From contig OZ252002.1 of the NCBI GenBank assembly GCA_965247265.1, forward strand, positions 248,001-312,000: a stretch of DNA of 64,000 nt, written 5' to 3'. Position 1 is the first letter of the stretch. Each line of letters opens with the position of its first letter. Positions 35,653 to 45,174 of the stretch are shown here, piece after piece. This DNA is from G965247265 sp965247265. GTDB taxonomy: Bacteria; Pseudomonadota; Gammaproteobacteria; UBA4575. The notes beneath the pieces were generated by a model. The model was given only the letters and a program-made list of their open reading frames with translations, had not been told where the DNA came from and did not search any database. Position numbers and translations under genes: made by a program.

Positions 35653-38385
35653 TCAATGCGCCTCGTCCCAGTTACTTCCTAATGCAGCATCTACTACTAA
35701 TGGAACAGAAAGTTCAGCCGCTTTCGTCATGTGTGAAATAACTTCATTCTTGACGTGTTCTGCCGTTCTCATTTTGACTTCAAATACTAACTCGTCATGC
35801 ACCTGCATAATCATGTTGCACTGAGGCTGATCTTTAGCTATCCAATCATCAATTTGAATCATCGCGCGTTTAATAATATCTGCAGCAGTGCCTTGCATTG
35901 GTGCATTGATTGCAGTTCGCTCGGCATATTGACGCCGCTGTACATTCTTATTATTAATATCGGGTAGATAAAGTCTTCTACCATACAATGTTTCTACAAA
36001 GCTCTGCTTGCGCGCTTTCTCACGAATGCTATCCATGTATTTTTTCACGCCTGGGTAGCGTGCAAAATAAAGTGTTACATACTGTTGTGCTTCTGTACGC
36101 GATATTCCTAGTTGCCGTGCCAGTCCAAATGCTGACATGCCGTAAATCAAACCAAAATTGATTGCTTTGGCCGCACGCCGGTGATCAGCTTCAACCTTAT
36201 CTAACGTAACGCCAAAAACTTCTGACGCAGTTGCTCGATGAATATCTTCACCCTTTGCAAAGGCATTACATAATCTTTCATCTTGTGATAAGTGCGCCAT
36301 TATTCGTAACTCAATTTGAGAATAATCTGCGGCCAGGATTTGATAACCATCAGGCGCAATAAAGGCTTGCCGTATTCGCCTTCCTTCTTCTGTTCGTATT
36401 GGAATATTTTGAAGATTTGGATCAGATGATGATAAACGGCCAGTTGATGCAACAGCCTGATGATATGAAGTATGTATACGCTTTGTCTTTGTATTAATTA
36501 AAGTAGGTAACTTATCCGTATAGGTAGACTTAAGTTTACTGAGTGTTCGATGCTCAAGTAGCAACTTTGGCAAGTCATACTCCAATGCCAATTCCTGCAG
36601 TACATCTTCAGCTGTTGAGGGTTGGCCTTTTGGCGTTTTTCTAATTATGGGCAGACCTTGTTTTTCAAAAAATATCTCTTGAATTTGTTTTGGTGAACTC
36701 AAATTGAATTTTTCACCCGCATGCTCGAATGCATTTTCCTCAACTTCTACTATCCTTTCACTAAATTGCTTGCTTTGTTTTGCCAATTGCTTAGCATCAA
36801 CCAGCACACCATTACGTTCAATATTAGAGAGAACTTTAAGCATTGGTAATTCAATACTTAGATATAGATCTTTTTGTTTGCTTTTGCTTTTTTGTTCTAA
36901 TTCAGACCAAAATATTTGATGTAGCTGCAACACCATGTCTGCATCTTCTGCAGCATACCCCACTGCATTTTCTAATTCGACGTGGTCAAAGGTAATTTGC
37001 TTGCTTCCTTTCCCCGCGACATCCTCAAAATGAATGTTGGTGTGATTTAAATGTTTCTCACATAAGGTATCTAGATCATGACGACTCGCTACGGAGTTAC
37101 ACACATATGATTGCAACATTGTGTCATGCTGTATGCCATCTACTTGTATAGCGTGATTAAGCAATACACTGCGATCAAACTTTAAGTTATGCCCAATAAT
37201 TTTGGCTTGTTTAGAATTTAGTATAGGTTCAAGTTTTGACAATACTTCATCACGGTTTAATTGCTTCGGCGCCCCCGAATAACTATGTGAAAATGGCAAG
37301 TAAGCTGCTTCGCCAGCTTCAATGGCAAATGACAGCCCAACTACATTTGCCTGCATATAATCTAAACTATCGGTTTCAGTATCAAATGCAATTAATTTAG
37401 CTTTCCCCAGCCGTTTTAACCATCTAGCAAAATCTTTTTTGGTAAGGATCACTTCATAATTACGATTTTGTGAATCAACACTTTTACTTTCAGTAACATT
37501 TGACTCGGCCTCAACATTTTCATCATTAATTAATTTCAACCAGGATTTAAATTCTAGATCTGTATAAAGCTGTTTTAATTGTTGCGTATCAGATGGTTGA
37601 ATCTTTAGATCTTCAATTTTTACCGAAAGTTTCAAGTCACAACGTATGGTCGTGAGCTCACAAGCAAGTGGTAACAGTTTCAAATGATCACGAAGTTTTT
37701 CACCAACCTTTCCTTTTATCTCACTTGCATTTTCAATTAACGCTGATAAAGATTTATATTCATTTAACCATTTCGCAGCTGTCTTAGGTCCTACGCTAGG
37801 AACACCAGGAATATTGTCTGATTTATCCCCCATAAGCGCTAAATAATCGATAATTTGATTTGGCATCACGCCAAATTTCTTAACGACACCCGCTTCATCC
37901 ATTGTTGTATTTGTCATCGTGTTAACTAAAATAACCTGCTCGTTAACCAATTGCGCCATATCCTTGTCTCCGGTTGAAACAAGCACCCTGTGACCTTTTG
38001 TAGATGCTTGTGATGCTAATGTTCCAATTACATCATCTGCTTCAACACCTGGCTCAGATATGAGTGGCAAACCCATCGCGCGTATAATTTCGTGTAGAGG
38101 AGCAATTTGCACGCGTAAGTCTTCTGGCATGGGTGGACGATTGGCTTTGTAGTCCTTATAAATTTCATGCCTGAATGTCTTTCCTTTTGCATCAAAAATT
38201 ACAGCGATATGACTTGGCTCATTATTATTGAGCAAACGTTTAAGCATATTCACAACACCATATATTGCCCCCGTCGGTTGCCCCGATGATGTGGTAAGGT
38301 CTTGTAAATTTGGTACGTAAAATGCGCGGTACAGGTAAGATGAGCCGTCAACCAGTATAAGAGAAGGGCTATTTTTTTTAGTCAT
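35653..38385 (-). CDS. polA: DNA polymerase I
   Basis: The 910-residue protein has all three domains: a 5'-3' exonuclease (VDGSSYLYRAFY, EADDVIGTLA, DKSDNIPGVPSVGPKTA), a 3'-5' proofreading exonuclease with intact acidic residues (AFDTETDSLDY, EDADMVLQL), and the polymerase (LAADYSQIELRIMAH, RRAAKAINFGLIYGMSAFG, MQVHDELVFEV). It fills gaps in repair and Okazaki fragment processing. The length is normal. It faces thrB divergently and converges with engB, the conserved order. Confidence 0.97.
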   Translation of the reverse strand: MTKKNSPSLILVDGSSYLYRAFYVPNLQDLTTSSGQPTGAIYGVVNMLKRLLNNNEPSHIAVIFDAKGKTFRHEIYKDYKANRPPMPEDLRVQIAPLHEIIRAMGLPLISEPGVEADDVIGTLASQASTKGHRVLVSTGDKDMAQLVNEQVILVNTMTNTTMDEAGVVKKFGVMPNQIIDYLALMGDKSDNIPGVPSVGPKTAAKWLNEYKSLSALIENASEIKGKVGEKLRDHLKLLPLACELTTIRCDLKLSVKIEDLKIQPSDTQQLKQLYTDLEFKSWLKLINDENVEAESNVTESKSVDSQNRNYEVILTKKDFARWLKRLGKAKLIAFDTETDSLDYMQANVVGLSFAIEAGEAAYLPFSHSYSGAPKQLNRDEVLSKLEPILNSKQAKIIGHNLKFDRSVLLNHAIQVDGIQHDTMLQSYVCNSVASRHDLDTLCEKHLNHTNIHFEDVAGKGSKQITFDHVELENAVGYAAEDADMVLQLHQIFWSELEQKSKSKQKDLYLSIELPMLKVLSNIERNGVLVDAKQLAKQSKQFSERIVEVEENAFEHAGEKFNLSSPKQIQEIFFEKQGLPIIRKTPKGQPSTAEDVLQELALEYDLPKLLLEHRTLSKLKSTYTDKLPTLINTKTKRIHTSYHQAVASTGRLSSSDPNLQNIPIRTEEGRRIRQAFIAPDGYQILAADYSQIELRIMAHLSQDERLCNAFAKGEDIHRATASEVFGVTLDKVEADHRRAAKAINFGLIYGMSAFGLARQLGISRTEAQQYVTLYFARYPGVKKYMDSIREKARKQSFVETLYGRRLYLPDINNKNVQRRQYAERTAINAPMQGTAADIIKRAMIQIDDWIAKDQPQCNMIMQVHDELVFEVKMRTAEHVKNEVISHMTKAAELSVPLVVDAALGSNWDEAH

Positions 38386-38570
38386 ATCATTAATAAACTC
38401 TGAACAATCACTAGTGGTATATCAGGGAGAACGCTATTATTGCGCCTGTTTTTATAACACTACTTAATGATGCTACTAATAGCACATGATAACGATATTT
38501 AAAATTTATAAAATCGAAATATGTACGCCAAAATGAGTTACGACGTGTAAATAAGAATAATAAATTCCAT

Positions 38571-39512
38571 ATGTCTGTCTATACGAATATTGAACATTAT
38601 GAACTTGAGAGGTTTCTTAAAAGTTATTCTCTAGGTGCGCTATTAAGTTATGAAGGTATCAATGCAGGTGTTGAAAACACAAATTATTTTGTAACAACAG
38701 AAAACGGTGAATTTGTATTAACAATTTTTGAAGAAATTAGCATTGATGCTTTGCCCTATTATCTGAATTTCATGGCTCACCTCTCGGATCATGGTATGCC
38801 AACTGCGCATCCGATAGCGGATCTTCAAGGTGATTATGTTCGCATACTTAAAAATAAACCTGCTGCCATCGTACGTCGCCTAGAAGGAAATAATGTACTC
38901 AGCCCCGCTCCTAATCATTGCATTGCTGTAGGCCATTCTTTAGCGCATATGCATGTTGCAGGCGAATCTTTTAGTGAAACGCTTAAAAATCCACGCGGGT
39001 TAGACTGGTCAGAAAAAACTGCATTCCGTGTGCAAAGCCAGTTATCACTTGAAAATCAGGAGTTGCTCAAACACGAAATTCAATATCGTAAACAATCGCA
39101 GCCACTAACTATACCCAGTGGTGTTATTCACGCAGATTTATTTAGAGATAACGTCATGTTTAAAGGTTATGCATTAACAGGAATAATTGACTTCTACTAT
39201 GCATGTAATGATTATTTTTTATATGACTTGGCTGTCACAGTAAATGACTGGTGCAGTTTTGAAACCGGTGATCTTAACGAAAATTTATATAAGGCGCTTA
39301 TAGGTGCATACAGTGCTGAGCGCAAATTTCAAGAACAAGAACATGACGCTTGGGAATACATGTTACGTGCAGCGGCACTTCGATTTTGGTTATCACGCCT
39401 GCAAGATAAAATATTTCCTAAAGATGGTGAGATGACACACATAAAAAATCCCGATGTACTTATCAAAATTCTGCAATCAAGAATTAACCAGCCTCCTAAC
39501 CTTAGTACCTAA
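38571..39512 (+). CDS. thrB: Homoserine kinase (ThrB, aminoglycoside phosphotransferase-like type)
   Basis: The 313-residue protein is the Pseudomonas-type homoserine kinase. It has GINAGVENTNYFV and FVLTIFEE in the N-lobe, the catalytic loop IPSGVIHADLFRDNVMF and the metal loop TGIIDFYYAC. It belongs to the kinase-like fold rather than the GHMP family of E. coli ThrB. It phosphorylates homoserine on the way to threonine. Location beside polA is conserved in Pseudomonas. The start of the TRAP permease gene follows 15 bases after its stop. Confidence 0.92.
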   Translation: MSVYTNIEHYELERFLKSYSLGALLSYEGINAGVENTNYFVTTENGEFVLTIFEEISIDALPYYLNFMAHLSDHGMPTAHPIADLQGDYVRILKNKPAAIVRRLEGNNVLSPAPNHCIAVGHSLAHMHVAGESFSETLKNPRGLDWSEKTAFRVQSQLSLENQELLKHEIQYRKQSQPLTIPSGVIHADLFRDNVMFKGYALTGIIDFYYACNDYFLYDLAVTVNDWCSFETGDLNENLYKALIGAYSAERKFQEQEHDAWEYMLRAAALRFWLSRLQDKIFPKDGEMTHIKNPDVLIKILQSRINQPPNLST

Positions 39513-39527
39513 TACACACAAAAGTAT

Positions 39528-40034
39528 TTGTCTTCTAAAATCGAAAATCTCTGTAACGTAATCGACAATATTAATGAAGGTATTGGTCGATTCACAGCTT
39601 GGTTTGTTCTTGCGATGGTCAGCATTACATTTTTAGTCGTTGTATTACGCTACGGATTTAATTTTGGCCGTATAGCTTTACAAGAATCGATCACTTATTT
39701 ACATGCATTTGTTTTTATGATTGCAGGCGCGTACACACTGAAACATAACGAACACGTAAGAGTAGATATTTTTTATCAAGATATGCCTCTAAAAAATAAA
39801 TCAAAAGTAGATTTATTCGGCAGTATTTTTTTACTAATACCTTTTGCTTGTTTCATTGTATGGATCAGTTTCGATTATGTAGCAAATTCTTGGACGCTAT
39901 TAGAAAAATCTCGTGAAGCGGGCGGCCTACCGCTTGTTTTTATTTTTAAAACATTCATACCTGTTATGGCTATTCTTTTATTTCTACAAGCCCTGTCGCA
40001 ATGTGGCAGAGCTTGGTTAGCATTACGAAAATAA
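39528..40034 (+). CDS. TRAP transporter small permease subunit
   Basis: The 168-residue membrane protein has four spans and the DctQ pattern: FTAWFVLAMVSITFLVVVLRYGFNFGRIALQESITYLH is its first region (cited here by its key residues LRYGFN and LQES), then HNEHVRVDIFY. It starts with TTG at 39528. Together with the large permease 13 bases downstream it forms the membrane part of a TRAP importer driven by an ion gradient. The matching binding protein is on the other strand 1.8 kb away. Confidence 0.9.
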   Translation: MSSKIENLCNVIDNINEGIGRFTAWFVLAMVSITFLVVVLRYGFNFGRIALQESITYLHAFVFMIAGAYTLKHNEHVRVDIFYQDMPLKNKSKVDLFGSIFLLIPFACFIVWISFDYVANSWTLLEKSREAGGLPLVFIFKTFIPVMAILLFLQALSQCGRAWLALRK

Positions 40035-40047
40035 TCAGATATTAGTT

Positions 40048-41427
40048 ATGGAAATCGTAGCGTTTTTGTTATTCCTTTCTGTAATTGTCGTATTGCTTTT
40101 TGGTTATCCCGTTGCATTTACCTTGGCGGGTGTATCATTAATTTTTGCAGCAGCAGGTGTAGTGGGCGGTGTATTAGAACCTGCCTATTTAAACGCATTT
40201 CCTAGTCGCTTATTTGGAATCATGACCAATGAAATACTCATTGCAGTGCCACTTTTTGTATTTATGGGTGTCATGTTTGAACGTTCTAAAATTGCGGATG
40301 AGTTACTGGAAACCATGGCAAGCTTATTTGGGTCACTTCGTGGCGGATTAGGCATTTCAGTTGTTCTCGTTGGTATGCTGCTTGCGGCGAGTACAGGAAT
40401 CGTTGGTGCAACCGTTGTGACATTGGGCTTGCTATCACTACCAACGATGCTAAAAAGAAACTACCAAGTAGAAATTTCTTCTGGGGTAATTTGCGCTGCA
40501 GGAACACTTGGTCAAATTATTCCTCCTTCAATTATCTTGGTACTACTAGGTGATGTTTTATCGTCCGCTTATCAACAGGCACAACTTAGTCAAGGAATTT
40601 TTTCGCCCGACACAGTATCGGTAGGTGATTTGTTTATAGGCGCAATTATTCCAGGTTTACTGTTGGTATTTTTATATCTTTTATATTTAATCTTTATTGC
40701 ATGGAAAAACCCTGAGGCAATGCCGGCAGTACCTCAGAATACTGATATGGATTTGTTCACTTTGGTTAAGCGCATTTTACGTGCTTTAATACCACCAATA
40801 TTACTTATCGTTGCAGTGCTGGGTTCAATAATTAATGGTGTCGCTACACCAACTGAAGCCGCATCCGTTGGCGCGATAGGCGCAATTGTTCTGGCATTAT
40901 TAAATAGACGCTTAGACTTGAAATGCTTGCAGGATGTCATGCAACGATCCGTGCGAATAACGTGCATGGTGTTTATGATTTTTATTGGCGCCTCAATGTT
41001 TTCCTTGGTATTTAGAGGTTATGAAGGTGATATAGCGGTTAATGCATTTCTGACGCAGTTGCCAGGTGGTGTGTTTTCTGCAATGTTCGTAGTTATGCTA
41101 TTAATGTTTGTGCTTGGTTTTATTTTAGATTTTATTGAAATAACTTTTGTGGTTGTTCCTATAGTTGGACCTATACTCTTAAGTCTTGGCGTAGACCCTG
41201 TTTGGTTTGGCATAATGATTGCAATTAATTTACAAACATCATTTCTAACCCCGCCGTTTGGGTTTGCATTATTTTATCTTCGTGGTATTGCACCAAAAGA
41301 AATTCAGACTAAGCAAATATATAAGGGTGTAGCGCCCTTTATCGCAATTCAGGTTTTTGCATTATTGCTCATAGCATATTTTCCTGAATTAGCAACTTGG
41401 CTTCCTGATAAAGTTTATGCCAAATAA
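40048..41427 (+). CDS. TRAP transporter large permease subunit
   Basis: The 459-residue DctM protein has about 12 spans with LFGYPVAFTLAG, LIAVPLFVFMGVMFERS, GIVGATVVTLGLLSLPTM, ICAAGTLGQIIPPSIIL and SFLTPPFGFALFYLRG. These are the conserved motifs of the subfamily often labelled mannitol/chloroaromatic compound TRAP. The real substrate is better guessed from the binding protein (2-oxoacid type). It is followed by a hairpin terminator shared with the convergent small gene. Confidence 0.92.
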   Translation: MEIVAFLLFLSVIVVLLFGYPVAFTLAGVSLIFAAAGVVGGVLEPAYLNAFPSRLFGIMTNEILIAVPLFVFMGVMFERSKIADELLETMASLFGSLRGGLGISVVLVGMLLAASTGIVGATVVTLGLLSLPTMLKRNYQVEISSGVICAAGTLGQIIPPSIILVLLGDVLSSAYQQAQLSQGIFSPDTVSVGDLFIGAIIPGLLLVFLYLLYLIFIAWKNPEAMPAVPQNTDMDLFTLVKRILRALIPPILLIVAVLGSIINGVATPTEAASVGAIGAIVLALLNRRLDLKCLQDVMQRSVRITCMVFMIFIGASMFSLVFRGYEGDIAVNAFLTQLPGGVFSAMFVVMLLMFVLGFILDFIEITFVVVPIVGPILLSLGVDPVWFGIMIAINLQTSFLTPPFGFALFYLRGIAPKEIQTKQIYKGVAPFIAIQVFALLLIAYFPELATWLPDKVYAK

Positions 41428-41432
41428 AAAAT

Positions 41433-41449
41433 CGGCACATAAAGTGCCG
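41433..41449 (-). terminator. Intrinsic terminator between dctM and the convergent small gene
   Basis: CGGCAC and GTGCCG form a 6-bp stem with a 5-base loop. On the minus strand it is followed by ATTTTTT, ending the dctP-side transcript. On the plus strand it lies 5 bases past the dctM stop but lacks a U-run. Confidence 0.7.
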
Positions 41450-41502
41450 CTATAAAATTCAATATCGTTACTCAGTACGACTAAGCTAATTGTGAAAACC
41501 TT

Positions 41503-41742
41503 TTATTCGTAGGGAGAAAACGTTGGGACAAGTGTAAAGTATGCATAAACAGTGAGTATGGCATAACCGATTCCAACAGCGATTATAATACCGCGATTCA
41601 CAGCGGTGATATCAGCGCCGCCTGTTTTAAAGGGTGTCCTTACGATATAAGCAGCAATAATTAAATTTAATAAAAAAAATAGCTGCGTTGTGTGTTCTTT
41701 GGCATCCCACATGGTGCGCCATTTAATAAAGAGTTCTTCCAC
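41503..41742 (-). CDS. Small membrane protein next to the TRAP binding protein
   Basis: This 79-residue protein has two membrane spans (about 20-35 and 50-70) and starts with GTG, preceded by a strong Shine-Dalgarno (AAGGAGGAGG region). It follows dctP by 64 bases on the same strand and ends at an intrinsic terminator. I do not recognise a named family. A helper of the transporter is possible given its position, but it could be unrelated. Confidence 0.65.
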   Translation of the reverse strand: MEELFIKWRTMWDAKEHTTQLFFLLNLIIAAYIVRTPFKTGGADITAVNRGIIIAVGIGYAILTVYAYFTLVPTFSPYE

Positions 41743-41806
41743 TGTACCTCCTCCTTTCCTGTACTTTTATTATGGTATTTATTTGATATCGCTTTACAGT
41801 TGTAGT

Positions 41807-42916
41807 CTATCCTGCTCGTAAGTTCAAGTATGCACGCTCAGAAATATCTAGCCACGCACGCGACTTTTTATAAAAATTGTTATAAGAATCAAAGATTTTA
41901 CGAGCAAGTGGATCCGTGTATCCAAGCTCGGCGGTCACCTCTGTTGAAATCTCTTTAAGACGTTGAAGTACTTCATCGGGAAGTTTTCTAACATCTACGT
42001 TATGCGTGTTTACTAATGTTTCCAATGCGTCGTTATTACGTGCAATATATTCCGCAAGCATGTCTTGATTCGCAACACGACAAGCATTTAGCACAATACT
42101 TTGTAAATCTTTAGGTAGTTCTTCAAATGCAGATTTATTTATAAAACATTCCAAAGTTGTACCAGGCTCGTGCCATCCAGGATAATAATAATATTTCGCA
42201 ATTTTATAAAACCCAAACGCGAGATCATTATAAGGACCCACCCATTCCGTGGCATCAATGGCGCCCGACTGCAAAGAAGTAAATATTTCGCCACCAGGTA
42301 AATTCACAGGAACGCCACCTGCACGATCTAACACTTCGCCCGCAATACCTGGAATGCGCATCTTAAGGCCTTTAAGATCTTCTAAAGTATTAATTTCCTT
42401 ATTAAACCAACCGGCCATTTGAACCGCCGTATTTCCTGATGCACTAGGTACCAACCCAAACTGGTCATACGCTTCATTCCACAATTCCATCCCACCACCA
42501 TGATATAACCAGCTATTCATTTCTTGAGAAGTCATTCCAAATGGCGTCGTCGAGAAAAATTGTAATGCGGGATATTTACCTTTCCAATAATACGCAGAAC
42601 CGTGCCCCATTTGTGCAGCTCCATTTGCAACGGCATCAAATATTTCAAATGCAGGCACAAGTTCACCTGCTCCGTATACTTTTACATTAATACGTCCATT
42701 AGACATCTCATTTATCAAGCTTGCTAAAAATTCTGCCCCCGTTCCAAGCCCTGGAAAATTTTTCGGCCACGTTGTAACCATTTTCCATTCCCAGGTTTTT
42801 GTAATTACCGCTGTGGCCTGAGTAGACGTAGATTCCTTATCACTGTTGCAGCCAGCTAATCCGCTTCCTAATGCCGCACTCATTCCAGCATATTTTAGAA
42901 ATTTTCTTCTTTGCAT
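41807..42916 (-). CDS. TRAP transporter substrate-binding protein (TakP-like)
   Basis: The 369-residue protein has a twin-arginine signal (RRKFLKYAG) that ends at a cysteine (LAGCNSD), so it is probably exported folded and lipid-anchored. The mature part has WKMVTTWPKNFPGLG, YYWKGKYPALQFF, LKGLKMRIPGIAGEV and ATEWVGPYNDLAFGFY. The arginine and tryptophan in these motifs match the 2-oxoacid-binding residues of the TakP group. It likely serves the DctQM permease encoded on the opposite strand. It follows uvrD by 51 bases. Confidence 0.88.
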   Translation of the reverse strand: MQRRKFLKYAGMSAALGSGLAGCNSDKESTSTQATAVITKTWEWKMVTTWPKNFPGLGTGAEFLASLINEMSNGRINVKVYGAGELVPAFEIFDAVANGAAQMGHGSAYYWKGKYPALQFFSTTPFGMTSQEMNSWLYHGGGMELWNEAYDQFGLVPSASGNTAVQMAGWFNKEINTLEDLKGLKMRIPGIAGEVLDRAGGVPVNLPGGEIFTSLQSGAIDATEWVGPYNDLAFGFYKIAKYYYYPGWHEPGTTLECFINKSAFEELPKDLQSIVLNACRVANQDMLAEYIARNNDALETLVNTHNVDVRKLPDEVLQRLKEISTEVTAELGYTDPLARKIFDSYNNFYKKSRAWLDISERAYLNLRAG

Positions 42917-42967
42917 AATTATTCCACTTTATTCAATACTTCATGATGTGACTATTGCCAACATTAT

Positions 42968-45136
42968 TTATGCGAGCACATCCAGATTTGCATACGCTAA
43001 CACTAACCATTTACTGCCAACATCTTCAAAATGCACTTGCACTCTAGAACTACTGCCTTTCCCTTCGCAATCTAAAACTACGCCTTCTCCAAATTTAATA
43101 TGTGAAACTCGTGCACCAATTTTTAATCCTGCACCTTCTGTAAAGTCTTTGGTTTGGGAGAATGCGCGTACAGGTTTCGCAACCATAGCACGAGGCCGTA
43201 CTTCCGCAATTAATTCAGCAGGAATTTCGCTAATAAATCGTGACGGAGGATTGTAGCTATCAGATCCGTATTGTCTTCGTGATTCTGCATAGGTAAGCAC
43301 AAGTTGTTTTCGTGCCCGCGTTATACCTACATAACACAAACGCCGCTCTTCCTCGAGGCGTCCGGGTTCTTCCATGGACATATTGGAAGGGAATAGACCG
43401 TCTTCTAAACCAACAATGAATACAAGAGGAAATTCCAACCCTTTCGCTGCATGCAGTGTCATGAGCTGAACACAGTCATCCCATTGTGTTCCTTGCCCTT
43501 CACCTGCTTCTAACGCTGCATGTGTTAAAAATGCATCAAGAGGTAACATCCCCTCGTACAACTCATCATCCAGTTGAAACCCTCTTGCCGCAACAACTAG
43601 CTCTTCTAAGTTCTCTACACGTGATTTTGATTTTTCACTTCCATCACGTCCATGGTGCACAACAAGACCTATGATTTGTATGACATGATCAACTTGTTCT
43701 GCCAAATCTAGTTCTTCAATCTCTTTGCGAAGCGTTTGCATGAGACGTAGAAATACTTGCAATGCGTTTACAGCGCGCGAACTAAGTAGGCTTGCTTGTA
43801 ATAATTTTTCCGCAGCCTGCCAAAGTGTAAGTTGATGTTGCTTAGCAAAGTCTCTAATCATTGATACCGTCCTCTGACCAATTCCGCGAGGCGGTACATT
43901 TACAATGCGTTCAAAAGACGGATTATCTGCAGGATTATTAGCTAAACGCAAATATGCTAAAGCATCTTTAATTTCGGCGCGCTCGAAAAAACGTAACCCG
44001 CCATATACTCGGTATGGGATGCTCTGTGAGATAAATATTTCTTCAAATACACGCGACTGTGCATTAGAGCGATAAAGTATTGCGACCTCATCTCGACGAC
44101 CATTACACGTTTCAACCCAGTGCTTAACTTTATCTGCTACAAATCGTGCCTCATCCTGCTCATTAAATGAAGCATAAAGATAAATAGGTTCTCCATCATC
44201 GCCATCTGTCCAAAGTTTTTTACCCATCCTACTTTGGTTATTATTTATTAGAGAATTGGCTGCAGATAAAATAGTATTTGTAGAACGATAATTTTGTTCT
44301 AATCGAAATATTTGTGTCTTCTTATAATCACTTTCAAAATTATGTATGTTCTCGATGCGTGCGCCACGCCATCCATATATAGACTGATCATCATCGCCTA
44401 CCGCAAAAATAGGATTAGATTCGCCTGCAAGTAATTTGAGCCATTGATATTGAATTGAATTCGTATCTTGAAATTCATCGACCAATATATGGCGAAACTT
44501 TGATTGATAGTGTGCGAGAATTTCTTTGTTCTTTTGTAATAGCTCTAAACTTCGCAACAATAATTCAGCAAAATCCACTAAGCCTGTCTGCTCACAAGCG
44601 TCTTGATATGCTTTATATATTTTTATTAGGTGTCGATCAGTAATATCACCATGATCTTGTAAGTCATGAGGCCGTAATCCTTCTTCTTTGCAATTGTTTA
44701 TGTACCAACGCCCATGCTTGGGCGGCCATTTAGAGTCATCAAGACCCATGCTATGAATAACACGCTTTACAAGACGTAATTGGTCATCACTATCTAGTAT
44801 TTGGAAGCTCTGTTTTAACCCTGCTTCTTGCCAATGCGATCGCAGTAAACGATGCGATATTCCATGAAATGTTCCAATCCACATACCACCGAGACTAGAA
44901 TTCAATAAACTTTCAACGCGTGCACGCATTTCACTTGCAGCTTTATTAGTAAACGTAACTGCAAGAATGCTATATGGAGATATGGATTCAACTTCGCAAA
45001 GCCATGCAATGCGATGTACAAGCACGCGAGTTTTGCCACTTCCTGCGCCTGCAATGACTAATGCCGGCACATGTTCTGATGTAACCGCTTCGCGCTGAGG
45101 CTCATTTAACGGATCCAGAATAGGCGTAACATCCAT
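42968..45136 (-). CDS. uvrD: DNA helicase II (UvrD)
   Basis: The 722-residue superfamily 1 helicase has Walker A GAGSGKTRVLVHR, AVTFTNKAASEM, VDEFQDTN, GDDDQSIYGWRGA, LEQNYRSTN, and the late motifs MTLHAAKGLEFP and GITRARKQL. The C-terminal tail (GARVSHIKFGEGVVLDCEG) is the UvrD/PcrA tail that binds RNA polymerase. It acts in nucleotide excision and mismatch repair. It lies downstream of ubiB on the same strand, separated by 38 bases. Confidence 0.96.
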   Translation of the reverse strand: MDVTPILDPLNEPQREAVTSEHVPALVIAGAGSGKTRVLVHRIAWLCEVESISPYSILAVTFTNKAASEMRARVESLLNSSLGGMWIGTFHGISHRLLRSHWQEAGLKQSFQILDSDDQLRLVKRVIHSMGLDDSKWPPKHGRWYINNCKEEGLRPHDLQDHGDITDRHLIKIYKAYQDACEQTGLVDFAELLLRSLELLQKNKEILAHYQSKFRHILVDEFQDTNSIQYQWLKLLAGESNPIFAVGDDDQSIYGWRGARIENIHNFESDYKKTQIFRLEQNYRSTNTILSAANSLINNNQSRMGKKLWTDGDDGEPIYLYASFNEQDEARFVADKVKHWVETCNGRRDEVAILYRSNAQSRVFEEIFISQSIPYRVYGGLRFFERAEIKDALAYLRLANNPADNPSFERIVNVPPRGIGQRTVSMIRDFAKQHQLTLWQAAEKLLQASLLSSRAVNALQVFLRLMQTLRKEIEELDLAEQVDHVIQIIGLVVHHGRDGSEKSKSRVENLEELVVAARGFQLDDELYEGMLPLDAFLTHAALEAGEGQGTQWDDCVQLMTLHAAKGLEFPLVFIVGLEDGLFPSNMSMEEPGRLEEERRLCYVGITRARKQLVLTYAESRRQYGSDSYNPPSRFISEIPAELIAEVRPRAMVAKPVRAFSQTKDFTEGAGLKIGARVSHIKFGEGVVLDCEGKGSSSRVQVHFEDVGSKWLVLAYANLDVLA

Positions 45137-45174
45137 ACTTTTATTTTTACTTTAAAGTTATCTAATTAATGTGG

